Source: Rotaria sordida
Lineage: Eukaryota > Rotifera > Eurotatoria > Philodinida > Philodinidae
Reading direction: 5' to 3'
Length of the DNA: 64,000 nucleotides
Assembly: GCA_905250125.1 (NCBI GenBank)
Contig: CAJNOL010000010.1
Location: 307,702-371,701, forward strand
The translations under genes were made by a program, and so were the position numbers. The notes beneath the pieces are model-generated. The model saw nothing but the letters and a program-made list of their open reading frames with translations. It was not told the origin of the DNA and ran no database searches. Positions 37,072-61,892 of the stretch are shown in pieces; positions within the stretch are counted from its first letter, which is position 1; each line of letters opens with the position of its first letter.

Positions 37072-40000
37072 GATACTATGGGGTTTTTTTTTCCTATATT
37101 TCATATGAATATTCTTTACATACCTGCCAGTCAGTTACTATCATATTGTCTTGTATATCGATGTGCAGTCAGGGAAAACATACAGACAGACAGACAGACA
37201 GAGAGATAAATAGACACACCGTGAAAAAAAAAAGAATTGTAGAATGTCAGCAACAACAAGCGATGCTATGCTACGAACGCATTTTGTTTGCTATCTATAT
37301 TCTTTCTCTCTTTACCGTTCTTCTTCGTTTTCTTCTTCTTCTTCGACGATGATGATGATGATTATGATGATGATGGGTATACCGCGTTGCAAACGAATAG
37401 CAGAAGGATGATATTCTACCTTCGGCACACACGAAAGAAGCTGCTGATATGTGCATATGTATGTGTCTTACCCTGTTCTGATGATGATGCTACTGAAATG
37501 AAACGTGTGCTACGTAGGAGTGGTACATTACAATGAGACGTGAGAGAGAGAGATGGAAAAGAAAAAAAAATCTAAGAAGAAAAGCATAAACATATACACA
37601 TTACTCTCGCACCAATCATCGTACGTTTTCATTCTGTTCTGCTCACCTCTTATAGGTGCGCAAGAAGCAGCACTAAGAAAGAGAAGAAAGAAAAACAGAA
37701 AACGAGAAAAGTAGAAATGGTCATGTTCTTCCTCGATATCTTTTTCTTTCTCTCTCTCTCTCTGTCTGTCTTTCTTTTACATGCACACCTCTTATCAGCT
37801 ATAAGTCTTTTTTTCTCTTCTTACACACACGTGCCTGATTATCGTCACCTCTTCTGTGCATATTCTGATATATGTTGTTTTTGATGGGTTAACCTCATTA
37901 CGTGAATAGAAAGTCTATAACTTGTAGAAAAAGACATAGAAGGAAAATCACACGTTTAATAAGATTTTTCTATAATGTGTATTGTCACACATTGCGCATA
38001 TGTGCTGCAGCATATACAACTAATACCGTGTCTAACATGAAAAGTATGTACTGCGGGGGCATGAAAAAGAAGCGAGGCGGCACAAAAAGCGTGTATATAT
38101 ATGGTACTGCTGTCTATTTATGCGTGTGCGACGTGGGTAGTATGATTCAAAAATTATCAGATTAGAAAATAAATATCAGCATAAGTATAATTATCACAAT
38201 AAAAGATTTATTTTTTACAATGAAAAAAATCTAACATAAAAAATCATATTAAAAACATTGGAAATAAACACAATTTTAATGTATAGTTGATCTAATTTTC
38301 TTGATGAATTGATGAAAAATAAGAAAATAAGTCAAGATAATTTTCGAACTATCTCTGTTTGACTATTCTCCTTTTTTTTTCCCTTATTACAACTTGATGA
38401 GTACAAAATATGTTCTACCGGTCGAGCTTCTCTGTTCGTCCTGTTCTTTTTATATATTAATCTATTCGATAGTACCGTTTCTTTCTCTCTCTCTCTCTGT
38501 CGTTTTCTTTTCAACACCTGGTGCCGCTTTGGAATAAGACGAAATATTATTATTATTATTCTTTCATTACATCACTCATACCTTTCTTTTCCCAATTCTA
38601 GGGATGCAACAATCATCGTTTGTCCCATTTTCTTCTTAGCAATATTTATTTTTCTTGAAGAGAGAAGTCATCTAGTATTTCGTTTACTTTATAATTGAAA
38701 GATGATGAGATGGCAGATGCATATATACGTATGGAGGCATCCATCCCAAGATAGATAGAATAAGAAAAAGAAGACGAAGAAGAAAAAGAATATACCGGTG
38801 GTGCTGCCATTTGCAGAAAGAGAAGAGATAAACAAACGTACCTCTTCTTTCCTTTCGCATACGAACGATAATGGAAGTGTGTACCTTCTTTACCCTCCAG
38901 GAGCATCATGGTGGAACGCAAACATTATCAAGCAGTCAGGCATCGAAGAGAGTGAGAGAAGAAAATTTGTAGATAATCGACGGGAGCATACATATATATA
39001 CACTTGTCATACAGGTGTTGACGGTCTCAAGCATTGAATTTTGTTGATGAGGGGGATAGGCGAAAGTTGAACAACGACGATATCTCCTGCAAGGTATATA
39101 TATACAATCAAATCGATTCTACCAAGTGAACGTTTATATATATATATATATATATATGAGTATACATATACATACACTGATAACTAACATACTATGCATA
39201 TGACCTTCTTGTCTCTATATGAAAAAGAAAAAAAAAAGTAAATCAATGATATACAAGAGAGAAAACCTTCCTTTACCTTGTGTTACATGATGTCATCATC
39301 ATTGCAACCTGTTGTGCTACTATTTTGTCTCTTTTTTTTCTCTTTGCTTCATGTTCGAGATAGGTGTGTGCAACAGCTTGTTAAAACCTTTTCATCATTT
39401 TTCTTTTTTCTTGTTTCACTCATTTTTTCCTTTTTTTTTTTTATTTTTTTTTGTTTCCATTTTCTATTCGAAAATTTTTGGTACGAAATAAAAAGAAGAA
39501 AGAATAGTTTGATTATTTTTTATTGATGTTGTCTACGTGATCGGTTAAGATCAGAAAACTAACAAAAGCTATTACTAGAGTTATAATTGCAATTTGTACT
39601 ATCATAGGCAACACATCTTCAATGTGAATTCGCTTATGCGATCTATTGTTAAGATAATATATCTATATGTATATAGTCAGACAGAACACCTCATTGTCGT
39701 TTTGATGACGAATAGAATAAGGAAGACAAGACGATTGGATTACAATTAACGATAATGGTGTTGAGAGCGTGACACACATGTATACAGAGGCCCTACTTGT
39801 ACTCGTTCACAATATAGCAAGCTTTCCTCTTGAATCTTTTGTGAACAATAGACGTGTTTATATTCGTTCTAGACGATCAATGATGCATGATTTTTCAGTA
39901 GTAGAAAAGAAAGAAAGAAAGAGACATTAAGAAGATTCATTGTTGCATCTTTATCTTATTTTTTTTCTTCTTTTTTGTTTTGTTTTTTTTTGAAGATATC

Positions 40001-40754
40001 GAATAAGAAAAAAAGAAAAATTAGATTTTTTTGTTTTCTTTCTAATAATCACCACAGGAGTTTTCTCTCGTTTTTTTTTTCCTATTCGGAAACGCTCCTC
40101 TCAATTAAACTATTGATTGTATTCGTCTACGTAGACATCATGGGTGAGTGTCTATCGTTGATAGAACAAGGGAGGAGAGAAAGGCGGAGTCTACAACTAC
40201 TACTTGTTGTCGTATGGCGTACAATATCTAGTTAAATATACACACACATATACAGTCACTCGATGCTAAACTAATTGGATAACGAACAAGAAGGGAGTAC
40301 AACCCTTGTCCCACCTGTTGTCTAATTTATTGTTGTTCTTATACTTTAAAATAAAATATAAACTAGGTCACCGATATAAATCTATCAGTAATTCATTTCC
40401 GATTTAGCGGCACCCATTCTTTATCTTTATATATTTAACCAAGACTGCTGTTTTCTATTATTCTATACCTTATTTTCTTGATAAAATTGCGCACACTTGA
40501 ACTCTTCCTGTTTCCTAAACACGAAGACGCATCGTTTACAGGATTAGAAGATCGAAGATATATTGTTCACGTGTCAATATAATTGACACATCCGGAAGAG
40601 AAAACAGCAGTCACATATTTATGTGAAAAAAGAACTAGATTTTAATAAACGAAAAAAAAAAAGAACAAGAAAATAAAAAATCATATTGATTGATCATTTC
40701 AAATATTTATATCATTGTCAAACAGAGATCTCCTTCTGCTCATTGTTGACAAAG

Positions 40755-40782
40755 TGTATGTATGTGTGTGTGTGTGTGTCTG
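40755..40782. repeat. (GT)n microsatellite
   Basis: GTATGTATGTGTGTG-type tract. A second pair of opposite-strand tracts, GTGTGTGTGTC at 40949 and (CA)n at 40988-41003, flanks a GATAAGAGTTGACTTATC inverted repeat. The latter could form a hairpin. Confidence 0.85.
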
Positions 40783-41336
40783 TGGTGAATCTCATGATCC
40801 CAATTAGAATACAAGAGCAATTAAAATTAGAATCTCTAGACGCGTGTGCTCATCCCGTGATGGGATAATGGCCTGATTGAGGTGTCGTTCTATGTATATA
40901 TCTATCTATGTCTGTCCCTTGACAATTTTGTTCAACAGCAAACTCATTTGTGTGTGTGTCTTTTTTCTGATAAGAGTTGACTTATCAACACACACACACA
41001 CACTCATTGCCTATCAAATTGTCACCGTTCATTCAATTCTATCTTGTTCAAAACTTAATTATTTACGAACGAACGACGAGAGAAGGAGGTGCAAGAACAT
41101 GCGAACTTATCGAAGAAAATTGAAATTGAATGTAGAAGATACTAATTGTAACAATGTCCACATGTTCGCTTGAAAATTTGCAATTAACATTTTATAAACT
41201 CATTTTTTTCTTTCTTTCTCTGCCAGATTAGAGAATTACTATATCAGATATATATTTATGTATTTTTATTCATAGCGATATACAAGAAAAGTATCGAAAT
41301 TAAAAAAAAAACCAATATTTCAACAAAGATATTTAA

Positions 41337-43340
41337 TCACTGCCAATGAAAATCACCAGCAGCACCTAATCCTATATTGTTGTCAACATTAGGACGTGTT
41401 TCATTTTCATCCGTACGATGAGATACTTCATCCAATAGCCAATGTCTATAAAAAAAAAAGAAACAATCAATCTAAATTATGAAGAAAATTATGTAAAATT
41501 ATACATACAAAAAATGAGGTGTTTTTAAAATACGAAAACCACCTTGTTGATGTGGAAATATATCTTCAAGAAAATAATATATATGACCAACAATAATACC
41601 CATTAAATCAAAAATAACTGAATTTCCAAGTAAAAGTGAAAATGCAAATAGTACCCAAGGTAAATATGGAGCTTGAAAATTAAACAAACCAAAAAAATTC
41701 ATCCTAAATAATCAACATATGAAATAATTCCAAAAACTAATTGTTCTTTTTTTTTTTGTTGTCTACAAACCTAACAAAAGGATTTCGACGACTCCAAACA
41801 TAGACTAACATAATTGTTAACGATGAACCAAGAAAAACAATATTAACAAATAATGCCATTGATATCATTAATATTCCACCAAATAGAAACATAAAAAGAA
41901 AATCTGCAGCACGTCCACGAAATGAACCCTCTTCAAGATGACGACAATAACGATATGTAAATAATAAATTAAAAAAAAAATTAAAACCAATTCCACCATA
42001 AAAACAAAAACAAGTTATTAATCTCCATAACTATAAGATTATAAAAAAAAACAAAACAAAATGAGAGAATTATTAATTTTATTTGATTTGTTTTTATTAC
42101 TTGAAATTTTTTAAAAACTAATTCTGGATTAAAATAAAGTTGATAAGCTGTAATAAAATCTAATTGCTAAATAAAACAATAATAATAAAATCAATGAATA
42201 TATATTTCTTTCCGGCAGATGAAAATTACATTTCTGTTAAACGTTTTATTTTTTATTTATTTGTTTTTTTTTAAACTTTGATTTATTGTTAAATAAAAGA
42301 CAAGCATGTCGATTTTTTCACTTTAATGTATTCAAGAGAGGCGGATTGATTACACACCTGATATCATATTTATGCATGATTAGATCTCTTTCTTTTTCTC
42401 TCATCTACATAATAATGTTATTACTTTATATTTCCTGCTGCCGACTGAATGATGCCACGCTTCAACACCCGTTCGAGATATGAAATACACGAGCAGTGTA
42501 CATCCGCATCTGCTCATTCATAGGTCTATCAATATCGCACGTTCAATAATGTTTGTTCAACGAATTTCCGTTTAGAAAATAAATGATCAGGCTTTTATTG
42601 TTAACTTTAATTATGAACATACATATAGACGAATTAACTTCAACATGATAGGTTTCATTTGACAGAAAAAAAAAGAAAGAGTGTAGATTGGGAAGGATGA
42701 GTACAAATAAATAGGATGTGCTTCGGTACTTATTGACGATTGTTCAAGTGGCCTTTCTCTCTATTTACCTCTTCACATAAGTGACGATAGCTCAAGGCAA
42801 CCTTACATTCTAAGCAACCAGCCATCTGCCATCTTAAAGTAAAAGAGTGAGAGAAAGATTGGCAAGGAAAAAAAACTAGCTAAAGGGATTATTGAATAAA
42901 TATATATAAAGAGGAGAGAAGAGAATCACTTTAATAGAAAACATAACTTGAGATTGTTCACTGAATATAACGGTACTAATAAATAAATCTATATGATGTG
43001 GCAGTTGTTCTAATTGCAAAAATATCACACTTTTGAATCTTTTTTTATCATATTCCGACACCTGACAAATTACGACATCGATCAATTACTTCGTCTTTTT
43101 CTTTTTCCTATCCGATTATACATGAACAATTGAGCTTTGTAATTGAGATATATCAGAAATTGACGAGCAGGTTGTGCGATTTAACAGGGCGGAATAATGA
43201 TATGAGAATTTCATATCGAAAAAAAGAGAAAAAAGAAAAAGAAAATCTTCACTCACTACTGCAAGTGTCGTTAAAATACATGTGGTTGTATAAGCCCGTG
43301 TGATGGGCGGAATGGAAAAATATTCTTGTTGAAATGCCAT
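41337..43340 (-). CDS. DERL2: Derlin-2-like ER-associated degradation protein
   Basis: Multi-pass ER membrane pseudo-rhomboid of the retrotranslocation machinery that moves misfolded proteins to p97/VCP. Five exons on minus: 43257-43340, 42101-42166, 41771-42030, 41509-41703, 41337-41445; 237 aa (human Derlin-2 is 239). It aligns throughout: [40 protein letters not shown] with the derlin WR motif, [80 protein letters not shown]. The C-terminal tail is divergent and ends [12 protein letters not shown] do not recognise the p97-binding SHP box found at the end of human Derlin-1/2. Intron 1 is 1.1 kb, the others 62-134 bp. Confidence 0.93.
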
Positions 43341-44457
43341 GAAATAAATTTAGAATTTAATCCATAATCATTATAATTTTGTTCGATAAGAATAATTATC
43401 TAAAAAAGGAAATAATAGAATTGACTTTTAAGAAAATGAAATCATATCCACGTTGCAGCTAAACATCTTTAAGCCTGGTGTACCAATCAATCGGTATGAG
43501 ACATTGAATAACAGATGTCAGTCGTTTGTGGTTAATATTACGAAATATATAAAAAAAAAAACTGTCAATAATACTTTCGAAGCAAGTTCAGTTGTTTCTT
43601 TATTTCAATAAATATTAAAAGATATCCATTTGACAAAGAGAACTGAAGAAGTAAAAAAAAAAATTAATAGAGAATTGTTTTTATTAACTAGTTTTTGACT
43701 GAACAAAAAATTCTTATTGTTCAATTGAATTATTATTCAAATGATTTGTCTTTTCTTAAATAAACTAATTTGAACAGATTTATTATGTTAAATGATGATA
43801 AGAAATGTGCGAGCTACAGACGTAGTTCAATGTGTATATATTATATGATGAATCAATATAGGAATGAACAAAAGTAAAGAAACACATACGATCACAAAAA
43901 TTATTTTAAATAGAATGTTGACAATGATATTATATATTTCTCTAATTAATCATAATGTAACGGTTTTAGTTTTGTTTTAGCTTCTTAAATTTTTTAATGC
44001 GTAATATAATGCCGTATATATGAACAAACAAGAAAAAAAAAACGAAGGACAATATAGAATAAATCAAAATAGATTGAATGCATGCAAGAGGATCTAGAAA
44101 AAACAAGAAAGAAAGATCACGGGTTACACGAAAAGAACAAGAAGAAGAAGAAGAAGAATGGTTCTCCTAAACATGTATATGTTATATATGTATTTTTTTA
44201 CCTAAAAAAAAAGCGAATTATAATTTAGAAATCAGTATGTGTATGACAATATCAAACGAAAAACCAAAGAAGAAAGGAATGCAACTATATATCGTCTTCG
44301 TAAATATTGAGAAAGAGAAGAAAAATCGCTCGAGCAAACACAGACAAACAAAAAAAAAGGACATTTACATATGATGAAGAAAAAAAACGAAACACACACT
44401 CAAATGTTTGTGAGTTTTTTCTTTTGTTTGTTTGGTTGTCAGGAAAAAAATATTTTT
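43341..44457. other. Intergenic between clathrin and Derlin
   Basis: Both flanking genes are on minus, so this holds the clathrin 3' UTR and the Derlin promoter. It has A-rich sequence and an (AAG)n run at 44140-44158. No gene is recognised. Confidence 0.5.
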
Positions 44458-56810
<12,353 letters not shown>

Positions 56811-58355
56811 ATATGTGAGTATTTTGTTAAGATCTTTATGATGGACAAAAAAAAATGAAAGGAATTTTTTAGTATATACAAAAGGCAAAAAAAACATTCG
56901 ATACTTCTTTTTTTTACTTCAAACACAGTCTCTACTTTTATTCATATGATTCAAACACACAGTACTAGGTAAGGGTGAAGACTGTGTCTAATGTAAAAAA
57001 TGTATCAAAAAAGAAATTTAGCCTTGCAGGCAAAATCATGATTTGTTCTTTGAGGTAGCCTACATTCAATTGTTTTCTTATCTTCTCATATACTCTACAT
57101 CAAATCAAATAGTCTCATTTTCGATTGAAAGAGTAAGGACAAGGCGGAGTACAATGCAAACATAAAGCTAGGAATATGTGGGTGGATGCAGCAATAAGAC
57201 ATAAGAAAAAAAGGAAAAGGGATATAGATGAATGGTTGTATTCGATAATGAGTCATTCAACGACTGTTTCTTTCTTTTCTTCTCGTCGTCTCAATATGCC
57301 TCTAGTTGTACATGCAAATAGAATGGCGAAGAATCGATCAGTGATGAGAAAGAATTTCATTAGAAAATTTTGATCATAATAAATAAAAATAGTTAAAAAT
57401 TTATTAATAAAAAAAAATGTTCTTTTAATTTTTGTTTTATTTAAAGAAAGAGTAGAAAGGAATGTACATATTCGAAAGGAATATATGTATATTTTAACCA
57501 ATCAGAAACACTCGCCACATTTGTTTGTTTGTTTGATGACATTATGGATTGACACGTTGAACGTTTTTCATTTTACGGTTATTTTTAAATATACAGCGTG
57601 AAGGTTATTCTCTAAATCAATTCTCAATTAAGATTTACTTATACTCAGAATCATTGAGATATGAACAATCATGATGGAAAATACTAGAACGATTTTTTTT
57701 GTAACAATTTGATAGATGGTGCTCTGTAGTAGTAGTGGCGGAGCTAGAAAACCTTGTAGGAGAGGCTCAGCTTCCGTTTAAAGTCAAAAAACGAGGCATA
57801 TTCTTCTCTTACAATATATGAACGTTACATTTCTCGGGTAGGAAGAGGGTTGAGATCCCTTCAAGCTCTACCACTATGTAGTACTTAATTGTGATAGAAG
57901 ATTTTCATCTGATATTTAAAAGCAGAAGTCAAATACTCTATAGTGACAGTTATCTTATCAATATTCTAAGATGTTCATAGAAGAGAACATAGTAAATTGA
58001 TTGAATTACATATCATAAATATCTATCATAATGATAGAAGAATGAAGGTGGGTATGTTCGTATATCATTATCACAGTGATAGGTTTTCAGTTACGATTAG
58101 AGCCTGAAATGAGACACACATCCGACCAGAGTTATCATTTGGTTTTATTCAGAAGAGAGAATAGTCAGGAAAAAAGTCTCCCAAACTTAGGGAGGAAGCA
58201 TGTACAAGACAAAGAAAGCTTTTTCTCTGAGAATAGTAGTGAAAACAATCTCTTTATAAAAATAGCTCATTTTCTATGAAATCTTCAAACAAAGCTTTCT
58301 CTTTGAAAAGATAGAGAGGAAGTAAATAAGATAAATACATGAGATTTCTATCAAA

Positions 58356-59016
58356 TTTGTATATGAAATAATGGAGATGTAGAAAATACGTTTTGGTTAA
58401 TGAAATAAATTTATTTTAATGGAAATTTTCGATCTTAACGGTCATTTTCAACCTTATAACACGAAACGTTAAAACAGATGTTACAACAGAGAAAACAGTT
58501 TAACTTGTACATCACTAACATTGAACATCATGATCGATGGTAAACCTGTAAATTCATGTGAAATATTTGATTAATAATGCAATAATAATACGTTTCAATG
58601 ATAATTTTGTATAATTGTGTATCAATAATGAGATTATCATTGAATAAAATTGTAATAATTCACAGTTAGATTTATTCAAATATCTATATATCTACTTATA
58701 TAACTCATGTTTATGATCTACTAATGTTTATAATGATTATGTATAAATAAGATAAATACATGAGATCAAATACTTCACATGGATTTACATGTTTTCCATC
58801 GGTCATGATGTTCAAATGTTAATGATGTACAAATTAATGATATCACAGTTATTATTTTTATTCATTTTGTAACTGTTTTTTCTGTTGTAACATCTGTTTT
58901 TTAAGTTTTGTGTTATAAGGTTGAATATGATTGTTAAGATCGAAAATTTCCATTAAAATAAATTTATTTCATTAACCAAAACGTATTTTCTACATCTCCA
59001 TTATTTCATATACAAA
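58356..59016. repeat. Palindrome, 660 bp, well-matched outer arms
   Basis: The outer 80-100 bases are nearly perfect reverse complements, from TTTGTATATGAAATAATGG inward through ATAAATTTATTTTAATGGAAA. Inner blocks (ACAGATGTTACAACAGA, GATGTACA, ATCATGA) also pair, more loosely. The strong end conservation suggests this copy is younger than the intronic ones. A 22-base direct repeat, TAAATAAGATAAATACATGAGA, occurs just outside (from 58324) and inside (from 58745). Confidence 0.85.
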
Positions 59017-59139
59017 AGAGAGAAAGTAGTTTTGCATTGCATATTTTTCTTACATTTACTCTATAAAAGATTAAGAAATCCGCTAAATAACAGCTGACAA
59101 AAATTTTCTGGAAGAAAGACTTAGCACAAGAGGAAATCT

Positions 59140-59345
59140 AGGAAGGAGCAATTTCCCCGCTTCTTCCTCCTAACCATGTGCTGTGTATCTGACTACGCTT
59201 GAGTTCGGGATCATTCCGACAAGTACTACTCTGAGATTAAGAGACAATTATAACTTGATTTTTACAAGATTACTATGAAGGTTGCCTGAATAATGTGTAT
59301 AGTATGTTAGCCACTGAATACAAGTAGTCGCAAACAGTATCTCAT
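59140..59345. repeat. Dispersed repeat, copy 2 (partner at 30585-30800)
   Basis: Collinear with 30585-30800; see that entry. It lies directly right of the 58356-59016 palindrome. Confidence 0.5.
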
Positions 59346-60171
59346 ACCATCGAAGCAACTATCAAGTACGGATTAGATGATTTCATTAAGGCTAATGTTC
59401 GGGTTCATAAAGTTGAATTCGGTGAGATCTAGTTATGATAGTCATCCTTAATTGGCTTGACCAACTTTCTCTATATTACGATATAATATCACGAGGCAAA
59501 TGCATGATTTCACTTGTATTTCATCCCTATATTTCGAATGGTATTTGAAGAATATGCAGTCTGACTTTATTCTTTTTTTGATATAACTTCTTGTATTAAT
59601 ACATATGGCGATCGATTCTTCTTAAAAATGAAGTTGTTGACATCGTCATCCTTATTATTTTTGTAACATTAGTTGCATTAGTTTAAATAAAATTTATTTA
59701 TTAAAAATATCAATGACATTTAGTGAACATAAAGATGACACTAGTTAATGATATGAACGAAACTGAAAAGCAAAAACGACATCTAACGAAATAAATACGC
59801 CATTGCGTATTTAAGGATATATTTGAATTACTTGTAAAAGCATCTTTTCAATTCATTAAGTTATAAAATAAAATAAACTAGCGCATCAGCGAATTTATTG
59901 TAGAACTCATAATGATTCGTTCACGTCGGTTAGTGCGCCGTCATTATTACGGCATTTTATTATTATTCATCTGCAAGTGGCGCCAACGTACTCTATGATC
60001 CCCATACGTTTTCTTTCTTTTATCGACAAGGAAAAGCAGTACAAAGCTCAGTATATTTTTTTCGACTGATGCGTATATGTGCGCCACGTGAGTATTAACT
60101 AACTAAATTTTTCTTATTTAAGATTACTTTTTTGATTCAATACATTGCAAAAAATTCATATATTATTCATT

Positions 60172-61267
60172 ATGTTTCGAATACTAATCTTGTCTATTGT
60201 ATGTTTTGTTATTGTTAATGGTAATTTAAAAGATGATATTACAGACAAAGCATCAGCAACATTAAACCAAGCCGAAAAATTGGGAGTAAGATGCAACAAG
60301 AAGATTTATATTTAAATCTTTGTCTGTTTTTTTTTTAGGAAAAAGTAGTTGATGGTGTTAAGGAAGGTGTTGCCAATGCTAAAGCTTTTGCTGAACCAGC
60401 TATCGATACTATCAGTGAAAAAGCTGGTAAGTTATATTTTTATCGGGAAAATTATAAACATGATATCTTTATTTATATTGTCGGATTGATTCAATTTGAA
60501 AATGCTTTTTTTTTGTTTTTTTTTTTTTACTTTTGAAAATAGTCGAATTTAAAATTTTTATTGTTTTTAGCTGAAACACTTAAAGCTGGTCAAAAAGCTG
60601 CTGAAAATGCTAAAGCAACAGCAAGTAAGAAACTTGATGAAGCTAAAAGTACTGGTGAAAATCTTCGAAAAAGAGCAAGTGAAACTGTCGATGATTTGTA
60701 AGTTCATTTAAAACAAAAGAAAAAATAATTTAGTTCATTTTATAATTAAATATTTCCAGAGAAGATGCAGCTATTGATGCCGCTCAATCAGCAAAGAAAA
60801 CAGCTGCCAAAGTAGCTGATCAAGCATCAAGTACATATAAAATTTTTTTTTTTCGTTCTGTATATTTATTAAATTGCGTATCTTCTATAATTAGAACAAG
60901 GTGAAAAAATACAACAACAAGCAAGTAGTACAAGTGAAAAGGTAAAGCGACAAGCTAGTGATGCTAGTGATAAAATTAAATCAGCAGCACAAGATACAAT
61001 AACACAAACTGAAAAAAAAGGTGAAGGTCTTCTTCATTCAGTTTGTAATGTTCTTACTGATATTAAAAATTCAATTCTTGGTAAAAAAAAAAATTTCAAA
61101 AAGAAAATATTTTACGAAAATCTTATTTAGAATCTATGGGATTAGCATCTAAACATACAGCTGATCTTACAGATCAAGCTAAAGCAAAATTGGATGAAGT
61201 TACTGGTAAGGCACAAAAAGCTGCTAAACAAATGAAAAAAGATGCTAAAGATACACTCGATTTATAA
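60172..61267 (+). CDS. Secreted LEA-like protein (group 3 type), complete
   Basis: Six exons: 60172-60285, 60339-60426, 60571-60697, 60760-60830, 60895-61080, 61131-61267; 240 aa, phases consistent. An N-terminal signal peptide (about residues 1-17, starting MFRILILSIV) is followed by an Ala/Lys/Glu/Asp-rich sequence of amphipathic helical repeats. Examples are KVVDGVKEGVANAKAFAEP, AGQKAAENAKATASKKLDEAK, AAIDAAQSAKKTAAKVADQAS and TDQAKAKLDEVTGKAQKAAK. This is the composition of group 3 LEA proteins, disordered proteins that become helical on drying and protect membranes and proteins in desiccation-tolerant animals. One less typical segment (GLLHSVCNVLTDIKNSI) carries a cysteine. The C-terminus is KDTLDL, with no standard KDEL. 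Secretory-pathway targeting is inferred from the signal peptide; bdelloid LEA proteins with ER-type signals are known. Confidence 0.78.
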
Positions 61268-61892
61268 ATAATTACAATCAATCAACCAGTAAGAATGAGT
61301 ATTCATTACTTATTTCTTTCTTCTAATGACATTTTCTATTCCTCGAACCTATTCTTCCTAAACATTATATTGTGTTGTCGTTCTTTTTTTTTTTTTATAT
61401 TTTGAAATTTATCTAGAAAAAATTTAATCAAGCAAGCAAAAAAACAGCATTTATTTCCGCATAATTCCATCTAACCATTTTGTTTATTGTTCATATTGAC
61501 TTTTTTTTGCTGTTCATCATATCATTCCAGATTTTTCGTATTTTCTTCTTTGAGTGTCTATTTGTTCTAAACTAGTGATATGGATACATATATATATATT
61601 GTAGACAAAATTGCTTTACAATATGTGATTATATCCATAGGGTGGTAACGAAAAAACAAAAAATAAAGTCATTTGTATAGAGCGGTGTTTTTTTGTTTTT
61701 TCTTTGTAGTTTATTTTCTTGTGTTTCGTTGTGTACCTACATGTTTATCTTACTTTATGAATAAAAAGGAGATTGAGTAGAAACGTTTGTTTTTTGCTTT
61801 ATTAATTTTTTAAAAAGAATTTTATTATTTATCTTCAGACTTTATATAATCGAATATTGTCAAATATTTAAAAAAAAGCGAACAAACCAATT
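61268..61892. other. Spacer between the two LEA genes
   Basis: AT-rich 3' flank of the first LEA gene and promoter/5' UTR of the second. An acceptor-like TTTATCTTCAG ends at 61838, 54 bases before the next ATG. No gene. Confidence 0.5.

Larger units (their letters stand above)
34991..41336. promoter_or_regulatory. Upstream region of ZEB: microsatellite-dense noncoding DNA with CACCTG boxes
   Basis: About 6.3 kb with no coding gene and composition unlike the rest of the window. It has dense (CA)n, (GA)n, (TA)n, (AAT)n and (GAT)n tracts, CpG-bearing patches, and five CACCTG/CAGGTG hexamers (35104, 35607, 38515, 39012, 40312). CACCTG is the ZEB recognition core, so autoregulation is conceivable. 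Long open frames here (for example 35816-36364 plus, 35986-36396 minus) come from purine/pyrimidine-tract bias and have no domain features. I infer 5' UTR exons, promoter and enhancers of ZEB in this interval, but cannot place a start site. Confidence 0.4.
56811..60171. other. Divergent intergenic region, clathrin to LEA
   Basis: 3.4 kb between the clathrin start (minus) and the first LEA start (plus). It contains the palindrome at 58356-59016 and the dispersed repeat 59140-59345. A noticeably GC-richer 150 bp (about 59930-60095) carries a CACGTG at 60085-60090 just before the LEA gene. No gene is recognised; the open frames at 57176-57373 and 58076-58279 look fortuitous. Confidence 0.5.

Noticed and set aside
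37902-38165. 87-codon basic ORF
   Set aside because: No domain, no supporting splice sites, located in microsatellite-rich noncoding DNA.
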